Below, one piece after another: positions 48,232-59,200 of a stretch of 64,000 nt of DNA (position 1 is its first letter; every line of letters starts with the position of its first letter). Location of the stretch: positions 87,724,368-87,788,367 of the forward strand of contig NC_058337.1 in assembly GCF_905475395.1 (NCBI RefSeq), given 5' to 3'. The stretch is from Chrysoperla carnea (taxonomy: Eukaryota; Arthropoda; Insecta; Neuroptera; Chrysopidae). Under the pieces are notes generated by a model. It had not been told where the DNA came from, ran no database searches, and was given only the letters and a program-made list of their open reading frames with translations. The position numbers were made by a program, and so were the translations under genes.

Positions 48232-49710
48232 ATGAAATTCGATAAAAACATGAGTCGATGTATCGAACCAAAAAAGAAACGTGTTAAATTAAACTCTCCA
48301 ACGGGTGGTAAACCAATACTGTTGCCAATTAACTTAGACATTACTTCTGATTCTGATTCAGAAACCGATGATATTGATAATATTTTCAAAACAATTCGAT
48401 TTATTGGCGAAGACAATACTGCATTACCATTAGAAGACATTTTACCAGAAAAGAAAATGCTGCCATCAAATTTTGAAGCAATCTCAAATTTATGCAACAA
48501 ATATAATCGATGTATAAACACGATACGCTTTTTAGAAGAAGGTACATCTTTATCACAAACACGATTTAAAAATTATCCATCCAGAGAATTATGTTATTTT
48601 ATAATGCAACAGTGTTATCGGAGAGCTGTCAAAAATCCAGCAAAACTTAATAAATATGATCCTTTTTCACCAGAAGTCTACGGAGAAACATCATTTGAAT
48701 TGATTTGTTTAATAATCGATAGTTTAAATATCACCAAAGACGATGTTTTTCTTGATTTAGGCTCAGGAATTGGACAAGTTGTACTACAAATGGCTGCACT
48801 TACACCATGTAAATTATGTGTAGGATTAGAGAAAAATGTGATACCTAGTTTATATGCAGAGAATTTAGCCGCATATTTTCGTGAATGGATGAGTTTTTTT
48901 GGTAAAAAATACAATAATGTTGATTTAATTCAGAAAGACTTTCTAAGTGATGATAGTATAGTGCATATACGAAACGCCACGATTATATTCGTGAATAATG
49001 TTTCATTTGGACCACAAATTAATCATCAGTTAACATTAAAATTTCAAGATTTAAATGATGGAGTTCGTATAATATCCCCAGTGACGTTTTGTCCAGAAAA
49101 GTTCCGTATAACAGGGCGAAGTTTAAGTAACATCGCATCGATTATGAACATAGTTGAAATTCCACATTTAAAAGGACCCGTTTCATGGACTGCCAAATCT
49201 GTAGCATATTATATACATATTTTAGACCGGCGGAAATTAGAAAATTTCTTTTTTGAATGTGTAAAGAAGGAACGTGGCCTTTCATTCATAGAAACTCGTA
49301 AAAAAACATATAATTCAGAACCAACAACAACATTTAGTACGGTTTTCTCATCGAATGATGAATATTACGATGAAACTTCTTCAGAAATTGATGAAACTTC
49401 ATCGACTTCCGTGAGTAATGATCAATTATCGCAAAGTACAGTTGATTTTGATGATAAAAATGAAACAACGTTAAAATTAAATCAGTTATTAGATTCATAT
49501 GCTAATCAATTTAAAGAATTTATTAAATGTTGCCAACAAGAGTCGTATAAAAATCATATTAAAAAATTGGTTGACATTGAGAAAAAACGTAACGTGAAAT
49601 TAAATGAGACTATTCATGAACTTGAAAATGAAATCAATCAATTAGAAAATGAAACAGTTCGTTTGTTGCAAAGAAATATTACATCCAGATATCAAGAAAT
49701 TGATATTTAA
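48232..49710 (+). CDS. DOT1L: DOT1-type histone H3 lysine-79 methyltransferase, short and intronless
   Basis: This nuclear enzyme transfers methyl groups from S-adenosylmethionine to lysine 79 of histone H3 on nucleosomes. The 492-aa ORF is a single uninterrupted exon. In order it has a basic nuclear-localisation-like stretch (PKKKRVKL, residues 13-20), an acidic serine-rich linker (38-49), and the DOT1 fold with FSPEVYGETSF (145-155), the SAM-binding DLGSGIGQ (175-182), E200, the catalytic-pocket NN (255-256) and the YY pair (326-327) in SWTAKSVAYY. A Ser/Thr-rich spacer follows (about 360-410), then a C-terminal coiled-coil (about 415-482) resembling the region after the catalytic domain of animal DOT1L. 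Animal DOT1L proteins usually exceed 1,500 aa, so this one is very short. An in-frame ATG at 48,250 is an alternative start. An AATAAA overlaps the stop codon. It may be a functional retrogene or a reduced lineage-specific gene. Confidence 0.9.
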   Translation: MKFDKNMSRCIEPKKKRVKLNSPTGGKPILLPINLDITSDSDSETDDIDNIFKTIRFIGEDNTALPLEDILPEKKMLPSNFEAISNLCNKYNRCINTIRFLEEGTSLSQTRFKNYPSRELCYFIMQQCYRRAVKNPAKLNKYDPFSPEVYGETSFELICLIIDSLNITKDDVFLDLGSGIGQVVLQMAALTPCKLCVGLEKNVIPSLYAENLAAYFREWMSFFGKKYNNVDLIQKDFLSDDSIVHIRNATIIFVNNVSFGPQINHQLTLKFQDLNDGVRIISPVTFCPEKFRITGRSLSNIASIMNIVEIPHLKGPVSWTAKSVAYYIHILDRRKLENFFFECVKKERGLSFIETRKKTYNSEPTTTFSTVFSSNDEYYDETSSEIDETSSTSVSNDQLSQSTVDFDDKNETTLKLNQLLDSYANQFKEFIKCCQQESYKNHIKKLVDIEKKRNVKLNETIHELENEINQLENETVRLLQRNITSRYQEIDI

Positions 49711-49712
49711 TA

Positions 49713-50874
49713 AAACATATTGAATTCCAAATACGCATACTGGAATCATAATAATTAATATCCACCGATATTATTCAAAATATGATTATTTCGAAAAGAG
49801 TTTTTGTTCACGTTTAATTTTGTTAAAATACAAAATAAATATTTCGTTAAATATTTTTGTTCTTTTATTTCACTCTTACAGGGTAAAATCTCAAAATGGC
49901 ATATTGATATATAGATCTCTGAACAATCAGAAATCTAATTTTATCACTTCTGCTTTGAAGGTCGAGTTAAAAAGTTTATATATGTTGAGTAGAGAGGAAA
50001 TTTGCGAAATCGATAATTTTTTTACAAATTTTAATTTTGTTGGCTTGGCCATGATGAATGAAATATGTAAAAACCGTGACGTCTTTTTCATTTATCACTT
50101 TTGCATCTTTTATCGCTCGTATAAACTGCGTCTTTAATTTTTTGTAAGAAAAAAACAATCTTTAAATCGTTATTTTTCGAAGTAAACATGAGTTAGAATT
50201 ATCGGAGTAGGCTATAATAGTTATTTACGATACTAGTGGGATAAAAACATTATTAACGTACACCTGCGAAAATCTGCACAACGAGTGCCTAGCGCGAGTT
50301 GGACAACTGCAGGAGTACGGTAATAATGCGTTACCACGCGTGTATCGTACAAAACTTTATCTACGCCTCTAAAATGTGTAAATAAACGATAATTATTATT
50401 ATTTAAAATTTGTCATGGCTTATTAAGAAATGTTATCAGATGCCATCTAGATTGCATCATATGAATTAATTCAGTAAACACGGCCGCGGCGGAGCTGACA
50501 TTTTCTCCTCTCGAGTTCAACACTGGATATTTTGCACTCGCTTCCGAGCAACAAAGAGAGAATGGGGAAGAGAAAATCCTTATCTATTAAAGTCTAAACC
50601 AAGAATATATTGAATACGTTAGTAGCTCGATTTCTTATAAAAGTTATAGAGTTGCACATAAACTTTGAAACTATTGGTACCTCAATAACTTTAAACTTCA
50701 ACTTTAAAGTCGAACATTTCCAAATAAAAACTCGATAAGAAAATCTCTAGTGGAAGTTTTAATTCCATTACCTCTTCATCTCGAAGTTCTGTCGAAAGAA
50801 TCAAAGCCACCCAAAAGACAATGTGCGAAAGGTTTCAGTAACTTTGATATCTCCTTGAATAACTCGAATTTAGA
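49713..50874. other. Intergenic stretch after DOT1, no gene recognised
   Basis: This is AT-rich sequence with a short GC-rich patch near 50,480-50,530 (ggccgcggcgg). Small ORFs on both strands resemble nothing I know. Confidence 0.5.
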
Positions 50875-51117
50875 CTTAAGGTGCAATTCCACTGAGGCAA
50901 CATTTAGGCTACATGTAGCATGCGAGATTGACGTATGCTACACACAGTCTTTCAATAGAAGGAACACAAAGCGACAAAAAATATGTCTCCTTGCCACATG
51001 CTACAAGTTGACTGTTGTTGTCTGTCGAATGCGTCAGACAACACTTTAGGCAATACTTGGCAACAAATATCGAGCGACATGTCGTTCAGTGTTGCCTCAG
51101 TGGAATTGCGCCTTTAG
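50875..51117. mobile_element. 243 bp TIR element (MITE) between DOT1 and HRI
   Basis: Terminal inverted repeats of about 28 bp begin CTTAAGG on the left and CTAAAGG on the right. Both then continue with GYGCAATTCCACTGAGG and CAACA, with only about three mismatches. The interior is partly palindromic and includes further inverted 'catgctac'-type blocks. No clear target-site duplication is seen. A small ORF across it is fortuitous. Confidence 0.62.
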
Positions 51118-51824
51118 ATATTTCGAAAACTTGAATTTTATATTTCCTCGTGAGTAATTGTTAAACTTGATTTAAGATTTCTTTAGCTTTAAATACTAGA
51201 ACTGTGCTTAGAACACAGCCCCGATTATATCCACTTTGATTTTTGTTGCAAATTTAGCTTTTATATGTTACAAAATTCAATTTTAAACTTATAACCTGTC
51301 CAATTTTCATCATAGGCATCTGTCTTGTAAAATTTTATTGCATAGGCGGTATTTGTAATAATAAATAATGACTATTGATAAAAACCTCCACGAACTTGTT
51401 TGACTTCCTTATAAAACGATAAACGTTACTAATGTTATTAAAATTGCCAAGATTTTACTCTTCCTCTTTAAGGTAAAAAAAAAAATGCTGGAAATGATTA
51501 GTTAACAGAAATAATAAATACGTTATTTAAACGTTAAATAATTTATTTAGATTTGGTTTTACAAAAAAATTGTTCAGATCAAAATAAATAAGTCAAAAAA
51601 AAAAAATTTTCAATTGGTATTATGGTAAAAAAAAAATGGAATTCACTGTCTTTTTTAAAAATTAGGTAACCATTACTACAATCGTAACACAAACAACTTT
51701 CAGAAAAAATGAAATAATTTTAATAAATGAATATGTAGAACACTCACATAAGGTTAATTTAATTCTAAGAACACTTTTGATTTTTTTTAAGTACTTCTGA
51801 GTAAATTATGTCTACCATTAATGG

Positions 51825-54800
51825 TTACGATTTCCCACCAATTTGATTTAATAGCGCTTTCAATCGTTGAATTTCACAATCTTTCTCTTTTAATTGTTCT
51901 TGTAATAGATTTATATTAATTAAATTGTTTGTCTCATCATCTAATATTGTTAATAATTTAGCGGCATCAGGTCGTTGAGAAGGAGCTGGCGTAACTAACT
52001 GACTTATTATATGTGCAAATTGTGGATGATCGGCGGATATATGCGCAGAGAGACGACCTTTCCTAAGTTCGGTAATGTTTTGCACACGTTCCATATCCGT
52101 AGCGAATGATTCAATCAATTCCAATAATATGATACCCAAACTAAATATGTCGCTCTACAAAAAAATTGTTATAGTTATTTTACGATCACTTTAAAATTTA
52201 GGGTGGTATAGGATAGTAACTGAAAAACTCATTGTGATTATCTTTATCGGCATATTTCATTATTTATAATTGGTAACAGTTAAAGACATATACTAATAAC
52301 AAATGCGAATCCAATCACTTTTACACATCTTGTTCATATTAATCGAAAGGAGGTACTAAAATCGAAAAATGACTAAAAGCTCGGGGTTTAAAATTACTCC
52401 TCCAATTTTTATGGGACTGGGCGCAAACTGTTCGTACGAGGATGCAGAAAAGTAAGTTTTGTCAGAAAACGTGGTCTTTAGCGCGTTTACAAGTTCGTAA
52501 TGGCCAACCGTGTTGAAAAATAAAGAAAATAGAAAATGAAGTATTGGATTCATATTTTGAACTATTTGAAGCATTTTTTGTCCTTTTTTTCTAAACCTCG
52601 CCGTTTCCAAAAAAATTCGTTATCTTTATGAAAATTTTTTAATGACAAAATAAACGATTATTGTGTCGTTTTGAATCAAATATTTGGTTCTAAACCAAAT
52701 GGACTTTATATTTTGGACATTTCTAAATAATTTTTTTTAATAACTTTTCATCAAACTTCGCTGTTTTCGTTTTGTCGAGTGGTTTTGATTAAATATTTGA
52801 TTAGAAAACTAACTGATTATATATTTTTTATTATTTTAAACACTTTTTGTAACTTGGCATTTTTACCGACTCTCACCGTTTTCGAGATATAGGCGTTTAA
52901 AAAAATGTAAAAAAATTTGTCTCGATGAAATGTAAAAAATTCGATTTTTTAGCTTCTTAGTTATTTAGTTCTTAATATTCTAGAAGTGTTAATAGTCGAA
53001 AATATAAAATCAGATGGTTTTATAATCAAACATTTGATCAAAACCATTCGATAATTGTCAAACTTGTTGATAACAAAATTTTAACCTAAAATAGTTTAAA
53101 AAGGTAACATCTAGAAAACGACAAGGTTAGATGAAAAAATTCATATATAAAAATTATTTAGAAATGCCCAAAATATAAGATCCATTTGATTTTGAATCAA
53201 ATATTTGATCAAAACCACACAATAATAGTATTTTTTGCTATTTTCACGTTTTGCTATTACGAACAGCACGTGCGTAAAATTAAAGTCCACACTTTCTGAC
53301 TAAACTTACTTTTTTCTACAACCTCATACGAACAGTATGTGCCTGATCCCGTGAAAATCGGAGGAGATACTTTATGTCATTAAAAATGCAACAGTTAAAA
53401 CGTTCTAAGTGTTATTGCTACTACATTACATATGATGAGTTTACTTAGAATGTTTTATCTGCTGAAAATATTGTTTACATCATCGAGACGTATTGTATAT
53501 AACAACAACAGGTCTATACAATAACAGATTTTATATATAAGTCTGTTTATAAGATATTTGGGGTGAACTTTAAAAGTCTGTACAGTACAAAGTTCTACTA
53601 TCACACACATAATATAACTTAAATTAAGTCGATTTAGGTAAACTTGCTTAAGCAAATAATTGCTTTTGCTTAAATTTTTTATGTTATTTTACAGGCCAAA
53701 AAGTCCCACATCAAAATTAAGTTATTAAATCAATAATCCATTGGCGTAGAATGTGGTGATCGTATATAAGTTTTGGAACAAAAATTGGAAGATCGTATAT
53801 AGTTTTTTTTTCATAATAATTTGAAAGTTACATATAGTTTTAAAAAACTTTTCAAAACGGAATCGTTATTATTAATTATTAAATTATTATTAATCTTACC
53901 TTTAAATCGCATTTTCCTTCTAATTGCTCAGGTGCTGCATACAAATAAGTACCTAGAGCGGCTCCATTATGTGATTTTTCCAACGGACATGCCAATCCAA
54001 AATCACCAAGCTGTACCGATATCACATTATTTTCGATACTGATAAATACATTACTCGGTTTAATATCATGATGAACAATTCCTTTGGAATGAATATATGC
54101 TAATCCGGAAACTAATTGTTTAAATATTTTTCTGGCAGTTAATATTCGCGATTCTACAACTACAGAATTAATCTCTTTATTTGCTCGTTCTAAATGATTT
54201 CGTTGTTCCAACCATTGTTTTAATGTCATTTGACATAAAGCCATTTGTATATATAATGTAACCCATTCGGATTTCGGTGCTTTACGAATTTCATCGTTTT
54301 GTAAACAACAAATTTGATTGAAACTGTTTGTAGAATTACTTAATGATTTGTCTGAAACTGTTTGTGGACTATCACTGGTACTATTACGAAACTCAATACG
54401 GAAATCACTGTCACTATCACTTGTGTTTTTCTTGGTTTTGTTAATCAAATCAATTTTGGCAGTGATATCTGACAATTTATTAAAACTTTCAATATCAGTG
54501 TTACACAATGCAAATTCATCACGTATTATTGGTTTACGAACATTCGATACAACAAACGGCTCTAACCATGCAGCTTTGTATTGGACAACATTTGGATGAT
54601 TTAATATTGCAAATGTTTTTACTTCTTTTAAATGTGTCATTACAGCTTTTACACTATCTGAAATAAAATAAACAATTTTAGGTCACCTAATCATTGAAAT
54701 TATATTGATATGTGGGAAACTCCGAATAAAAACGGAATTATCAATAGAGTTCCGCAAAACTTCAAAGTATCGACACTTACATAAATGAAAATATCGAATC

Positions 54801-57800
54801 AAAAGTTTTGATACTACTTGAAATGGAGTTCATTTATGTTAATTAGATGTTGCTATTGAGTACTAATAATTTCAATATGAAATTTTGGAAAAATTACTTC
54901 AAATGTACATCGATCTTACCTAATAAATGGCGATAATTACTATCGTTAAATTTAAATACAAAATATCCCGTATGTTGATAACCTTTCACTATGGCAAGTA
55001 CATAAATACACAAAAATGTTTCTAACAATAGTTGTTGGGCTCAAAGGATATATATTATAGGTAGTTTAAATTTTGCTTTTATCTCCCCGCCCTCTTCTCT
55101 TCCCTATCTACATAAAAAAAAACTTAATTCGCGTTTTTTCGATAATTTTAGCAATAAAACACTGGCGTCGACTAATACAATTATTTTATGTACAAATATT
55201 TTGAAAAGTGATAAAATCATTTTGGTAATTGTTAAAAGCCATTTTGGACCCTATTTAACTCTTCGAGCTAAGATTATTGACATTGATTTTAATCCAACGT
55301 CCCATTTTGTTGGTATATAAATTTAGAAAAAAAATCAATTATTGTTAAGTTTTTGTCCTATTTTCCCCCTTCCTGACTTCCAAGACCCAAAATGTGGAAA
55401 CGTATATAAAAAAAAATATATATATACAAAAATAAATTGAGGGAGGTTTCGAGAAAATTTATTTATTTGTATACCATGTATGTATGAAATATATCAAGGT
55501 ATACTAAGGTAGGTATAGTGTAGTCCCAAGTTTGTAACGCTTAAAAATATTGATAGTAGGACCCATCTTGTAAGCCGTTAGAGATAGAACAAAAGTTTAA
55601 ATGTCCAAAATGTTTATGTATGGATAAAAACCATGTATATGAATGCCAGGGTAAAAATAAATATGTATATGAGTAAATAACTTTTAATTAAAATAAAAAA
55701 TCTTTTCTAGGCAGGGTCAAAAAATTATTTATTATTTTTCCTTATATTTAATCATTCTTTAAAATGCAGTACAAAACTGATACAATTTATTTTTAATTTA
55801 ATGCCTTAAATTAATTACGAATTGTTCTGGGAAAATATAAAACAGATTGTTTATTTGTAATCGAATAACCTTCAAATGTAACACACAAATGCGGGACTAT
55901 TATTTACATCTTGCTTTGTTATTGTTGTCTTTTATCCCGCATGTAGTGTACGCGGAAGTAATAACTGAAATCGTAACACAAACACAATGCCAGAAAAATC
56001 ACAGAAGGTTAGTTTCGAAGTACAACTTTATATTGGTTATATCAAATTTGAATTATAGAATATACATACCAGCGCAAATACATATCTTCTTTACAGCATA
56101 TTCATTCCCATCCAAACGATGCCGTGCTTTATAAACCTGCCCAAAGCCCCCACCACCTAAAAAAGCTAATTCAGTAAACTCTCGACTATATCGAGAATCT
56201 AATGCTTTGTTATTCGACGGAACCATGTATTGAATAGTTTTCGGTATATCTGATCCTTTCGCAACGCCCACTAATTGATATAAAGCTTTTTGATATCGAT
56301 TACGCATTACTTCAAATTCCTCCATAGAATAACTTTCATCGATTAACTTCATTTCATACAGTTTTTCGCATATTACGTTATACAATTTCGTTGCCTTTAT
56401 ACTATCCGGCTCTAATAATGCACATAATTGTTGAACCAACGATTCAACAAGTAGACTTATTGGTGTTGATGCCTTTGCTTTTAATAAACCAATTATGTCG
56501 ACGCCCCGAATAAGTTCTGTGCTGGAATCGTCCATACTTTCTGTACTTAATTTACTTTCCACTGTGTCATTTTCCTCTCCTAAACATAAAATAAGAAAAT
56601 TATAAACCTTTTCTTATAAAAATATCTAAAAAAAAAGTGGAGTAAAAGATTGTATTGCCATAATATGGCAATACAAAATGATTAAGTACCATAAATGAAT
56701 AGCAACTGTCTATCATGTCCTATTTTAAAATAAAAACACTTTCCGGTAATTTTTTCTACGCAAATGATATTTTTTTGTACTGAAATTGAAATTTTTTGTT
56801 TACTCTCATTTCAAAGTTTTACAAGCATCATTCTAAAACGTTTTGAAATTTTCCATTTAATAACGCTTGAAAAAATTATATACTATTTTCATACCGTTAG
56901 AACTTTGCTTCATCATTTGCTTGCTATTGATTTGTGGCTAAAGAATCAATTTCAAAGGATTTTCAATATTCGAAAGTTGAGTTATTTCACTTTTGTTGAT
57001 CTGACAACTAAGTTAGACCCTTAAGTATGTAAACATTTTCTTATTTTCTTCCTTAATAGGCCTGACAGCAATGAGTTGAACTAAGAAAGTGGATAAGTCA
57101 TTTAGTTCGAATCAAAAGTGAATCGTGGTTTTAAAATGAAAAGATCTATAATAAATACCATCCCTGTGTGAAAGACAAATCATCTCGATCATTCTCTCGA
57201 TAAGCGATGACTGTTTCTTGTGGCGACAAAAATTGACGAAATAAGACGAAAAGTTTTTACTATGGAGTTATTTAAAAATTATAGCGATTGTAATTGTTAA
57301 AGCGTAGGTTTAAAAACAATAAACCAACCCAACTAACCATAATTCAACCCGACAAAAGTCAACCCTATTTATTTGAATACAAGTCTGCCTACACATTTTT
57401 AAATATTAGATATTGAAAAATGTTATCCTCTATATCTACCTACTACAATGAATTTTCAGGTTGACTTATCGACTTTAGATAGTCTGTGTGGAGTTAGTCT
57501 AATTCAGCGAACTCATGTTTAGTTTTTGTATGGGTTGAATTGAATTATACAACATAATTATGTCACAAGTTTATTTTTTATAAAAAATTAGATTCGTTTT
57601 TTAATTAAATTTTCAGATTGAAAATTAATAATCAATAATTACTAAAATTTGTTTTTAAGCATCAATAAAACCAAACGTGATATTGAAAAGCCGTCTTTTC
57701 GCTTTATTTTGATATAAATCGAGACGCAAGGAAACTAACGTAACCAAAATTACCTAATACTTTTAAGGAAAAAAATATATCATTCAAGTTAATTATTCTA

Positions 57801-58186
57801 TATATACGAGGAAAATAATCATATTTTTTAAACTGTTTTCCTCGCTTAATTTAAATTCAATGCTATGTCCTTGGAGTATAAATATGACGAAATTTTAAAT
57901 TTTGAGCTTGACATAATATAATTAAGTTGAATTAAACTTAATAATTAATGAATATGTCTACATAATCTTTTATAAGTAAAATTTACCGAAACAAGTATAA
58001 CTAAAAATATTTCTTTGCAATTTACCTATAAGCCATCGACCAACTTATGCACAAGACAATTTACAAAATAGGTATAATTAATCTAAAATATATTTACATA
58101 CCACTATCAAAGGCTGTTATTGTTGACAATGAAGACCAAGGATGATCTGATACAAGTTGTTGGAATGTATCCATACTCCGATCCAT
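51825..58186 (-). CDS. EIF2AK1: HRI-type (EIF2AK1-like) eIF2-alpha kinase, four coding exons
   Basis: This cytosolic Ser/Thr kinase phosphorylates Ser51 of eIF2-alpha to lower translation initiation under stress; vertebrate HRI responds to heme. Coding exons on the minus strand are 58186-58102, 56579-56070, 54657-53900 and 52154-51825. All junctions are GT-AG and keep frame, giving 560 aa (human HRI is about 630). Features in order: an N-terminal helical region with QQLCALLE (about 78-85); the glycine loop LGGGGFGQVY (169-178); the ATP lysine near 192; an insert rich in Ser, Asp and Asn (about 235-325), typical of eIF2-alpha kinases; the catalytic loop HHDIKPSN (394-401); DFG (417-419); APE (440-442); and a C-terminal coiled-coil containing LKEKDCEIQRLK, typical of HRI. 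HHD replaces the usual HRD. The ATG at 58,186 gives MDRSMDTFQQ; the first exon is inferred from splice phase and sense, so it is slightly less certain than the others. Confidence 0.88.
52396..53375. repeat. About 1 kb inverted repeat (foldback) inside HRI-like intron 3
   Basis: The left arm (from about 52,396) and the reverse complement of the right arm (back from about 53,375) match with scattered mismatches and small indels. Shared blocks include 'actcctccaattttt' against 'tctcctccgatttt', 'actgttcgta', 'gaaaagtaagttt', 'tttattgtgt' and 'tctaaataattttt'. The arms run most of the way to a centre near 52,880. No TIR-type ends or target duplication are clear. Because it lies in the intron (52,155-53,899), it would be transcribed with HRI pre-mRNA and could fold into a long imperfect hairpin. 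Confidence 0.72.
55469..55615 (+). repeat. Family-B repeat with large internal deletion, in HRI-like intron 2
   Basis: 'ataccatgtatgtatgaaat', 'agtcccaagtttgtaacgc' and 'ttaaaaatattgat' join directly to 'agtaggacccatcttgtaag' and 'agaacaaaagtttaaatg'. About 180 bp present in other copies are missing at the join. Confidence 0.72.
56580..58101 (-). other. HRI-like gene intron 1
   Basis: This intron is bounded by a GTATGT donor (minus strand, just below 58102) and a TTTAG acceptor (just above 56579). It interrupts a glycine codon after the first base. It is AT-rich, and I see no gene or recognisable repeat in it. Confidence 0.7.
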
Positions 58187-59200
58187 TATTTTGTAAACAT
58201 TTGCAAATGTTGTATTTTGATGTATTCCATTCTAGTGTATACAAATTTATAAATGGAAATATATTTCCAAAATTGATTCCATTTGTAAAAATCAACCTCA
58301 ATAAACACAATAATGTATTTTAAATACTTGTTTTATTTTTTACGAATTTTTTTATTTTATGAATGTTAATTTGATGAACACATTTAATATCGACCACAAT
58401 ATTATGAAAATGAAAATAAAGTGTGACTACTCTGAAGTACTGAGACTAGAATCAGCTGTGATAATAGATTAGATACATACGTGGTTGGTAATAGATTAAG
58501 AACCACATCCAGGTTCACACTAAAAAACATTAAAGAACTTTTTTCTACGTCCTTGGTTGATTTATTTTAGAATTTGACATAATCAATTACATTATATAGT
58601 GAATAAGAAAAACATTACAAGATAAATTTTATCAAAGTTTGATTTCAATTTCATTACATAAGCCAAACTGCGCTTTTGGTATACAACTAAAACTCATTTC
58701 TAATTAATACCATCATCAACCAAAATACAATTATTGTAAAAATGCAAATACAATTTGTATATTTGAATAGTTGTATTTGATTAATGGTGAAAATTGGACC
58801 CTTTCCAAGGAACGCACTTTTTCTCACACGAACTTGTGTATTTATATTTTGATTTTTCATTTTTTCTGATATATAGTAAGGGCTAATGTAGGTAAGAGCG
58901 ATACAACGACGTGCGATACTGCGATAGTCAGTCAACGTGCCTCTTGTCAAAATATCACTCTCTCACTCTCGTTGCGTGAGTAAAAGTGATATCACTGTAT
59001 TTGCAATGGGCATTGACAGTATGAAATTCGCAAAATTAAAAACGTTAATTAATGAAGCATATTATGATATTGCATTAATAGTACATCGAATCGAAAAACT
59101 TCCGAATATTTTTCTCTGTGTGTACAGCAGAGACTATATCAGTAAATTTTACCGATATATTCTCTGGTGTACAGTTTCTTTACTAATGAAAGGTTAATAA
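58187..59200. other. Upstream region of the HRI-like gene
   Basis: This is the presumed 5' UTR and promoter side of the minus-strand kinase. A moderately GC-rich patch lies near 58,890-58,985 ('gcgatacaacgacgtgcg', 'ctctcactctcgttgcg'). No core promoter motif is secure. Confidence 0.35.

Noticed and set aside
50750..51049. 99-codon ORF between DOT1 and HRI
   Set aside because: It runs across the left TIR and palindromic interior of the MITE at 50,875-51,117.
54318..54599. 93-codon plus-strand ORF
   Set aside because: Antisense shadow of HRI-like exon 3.
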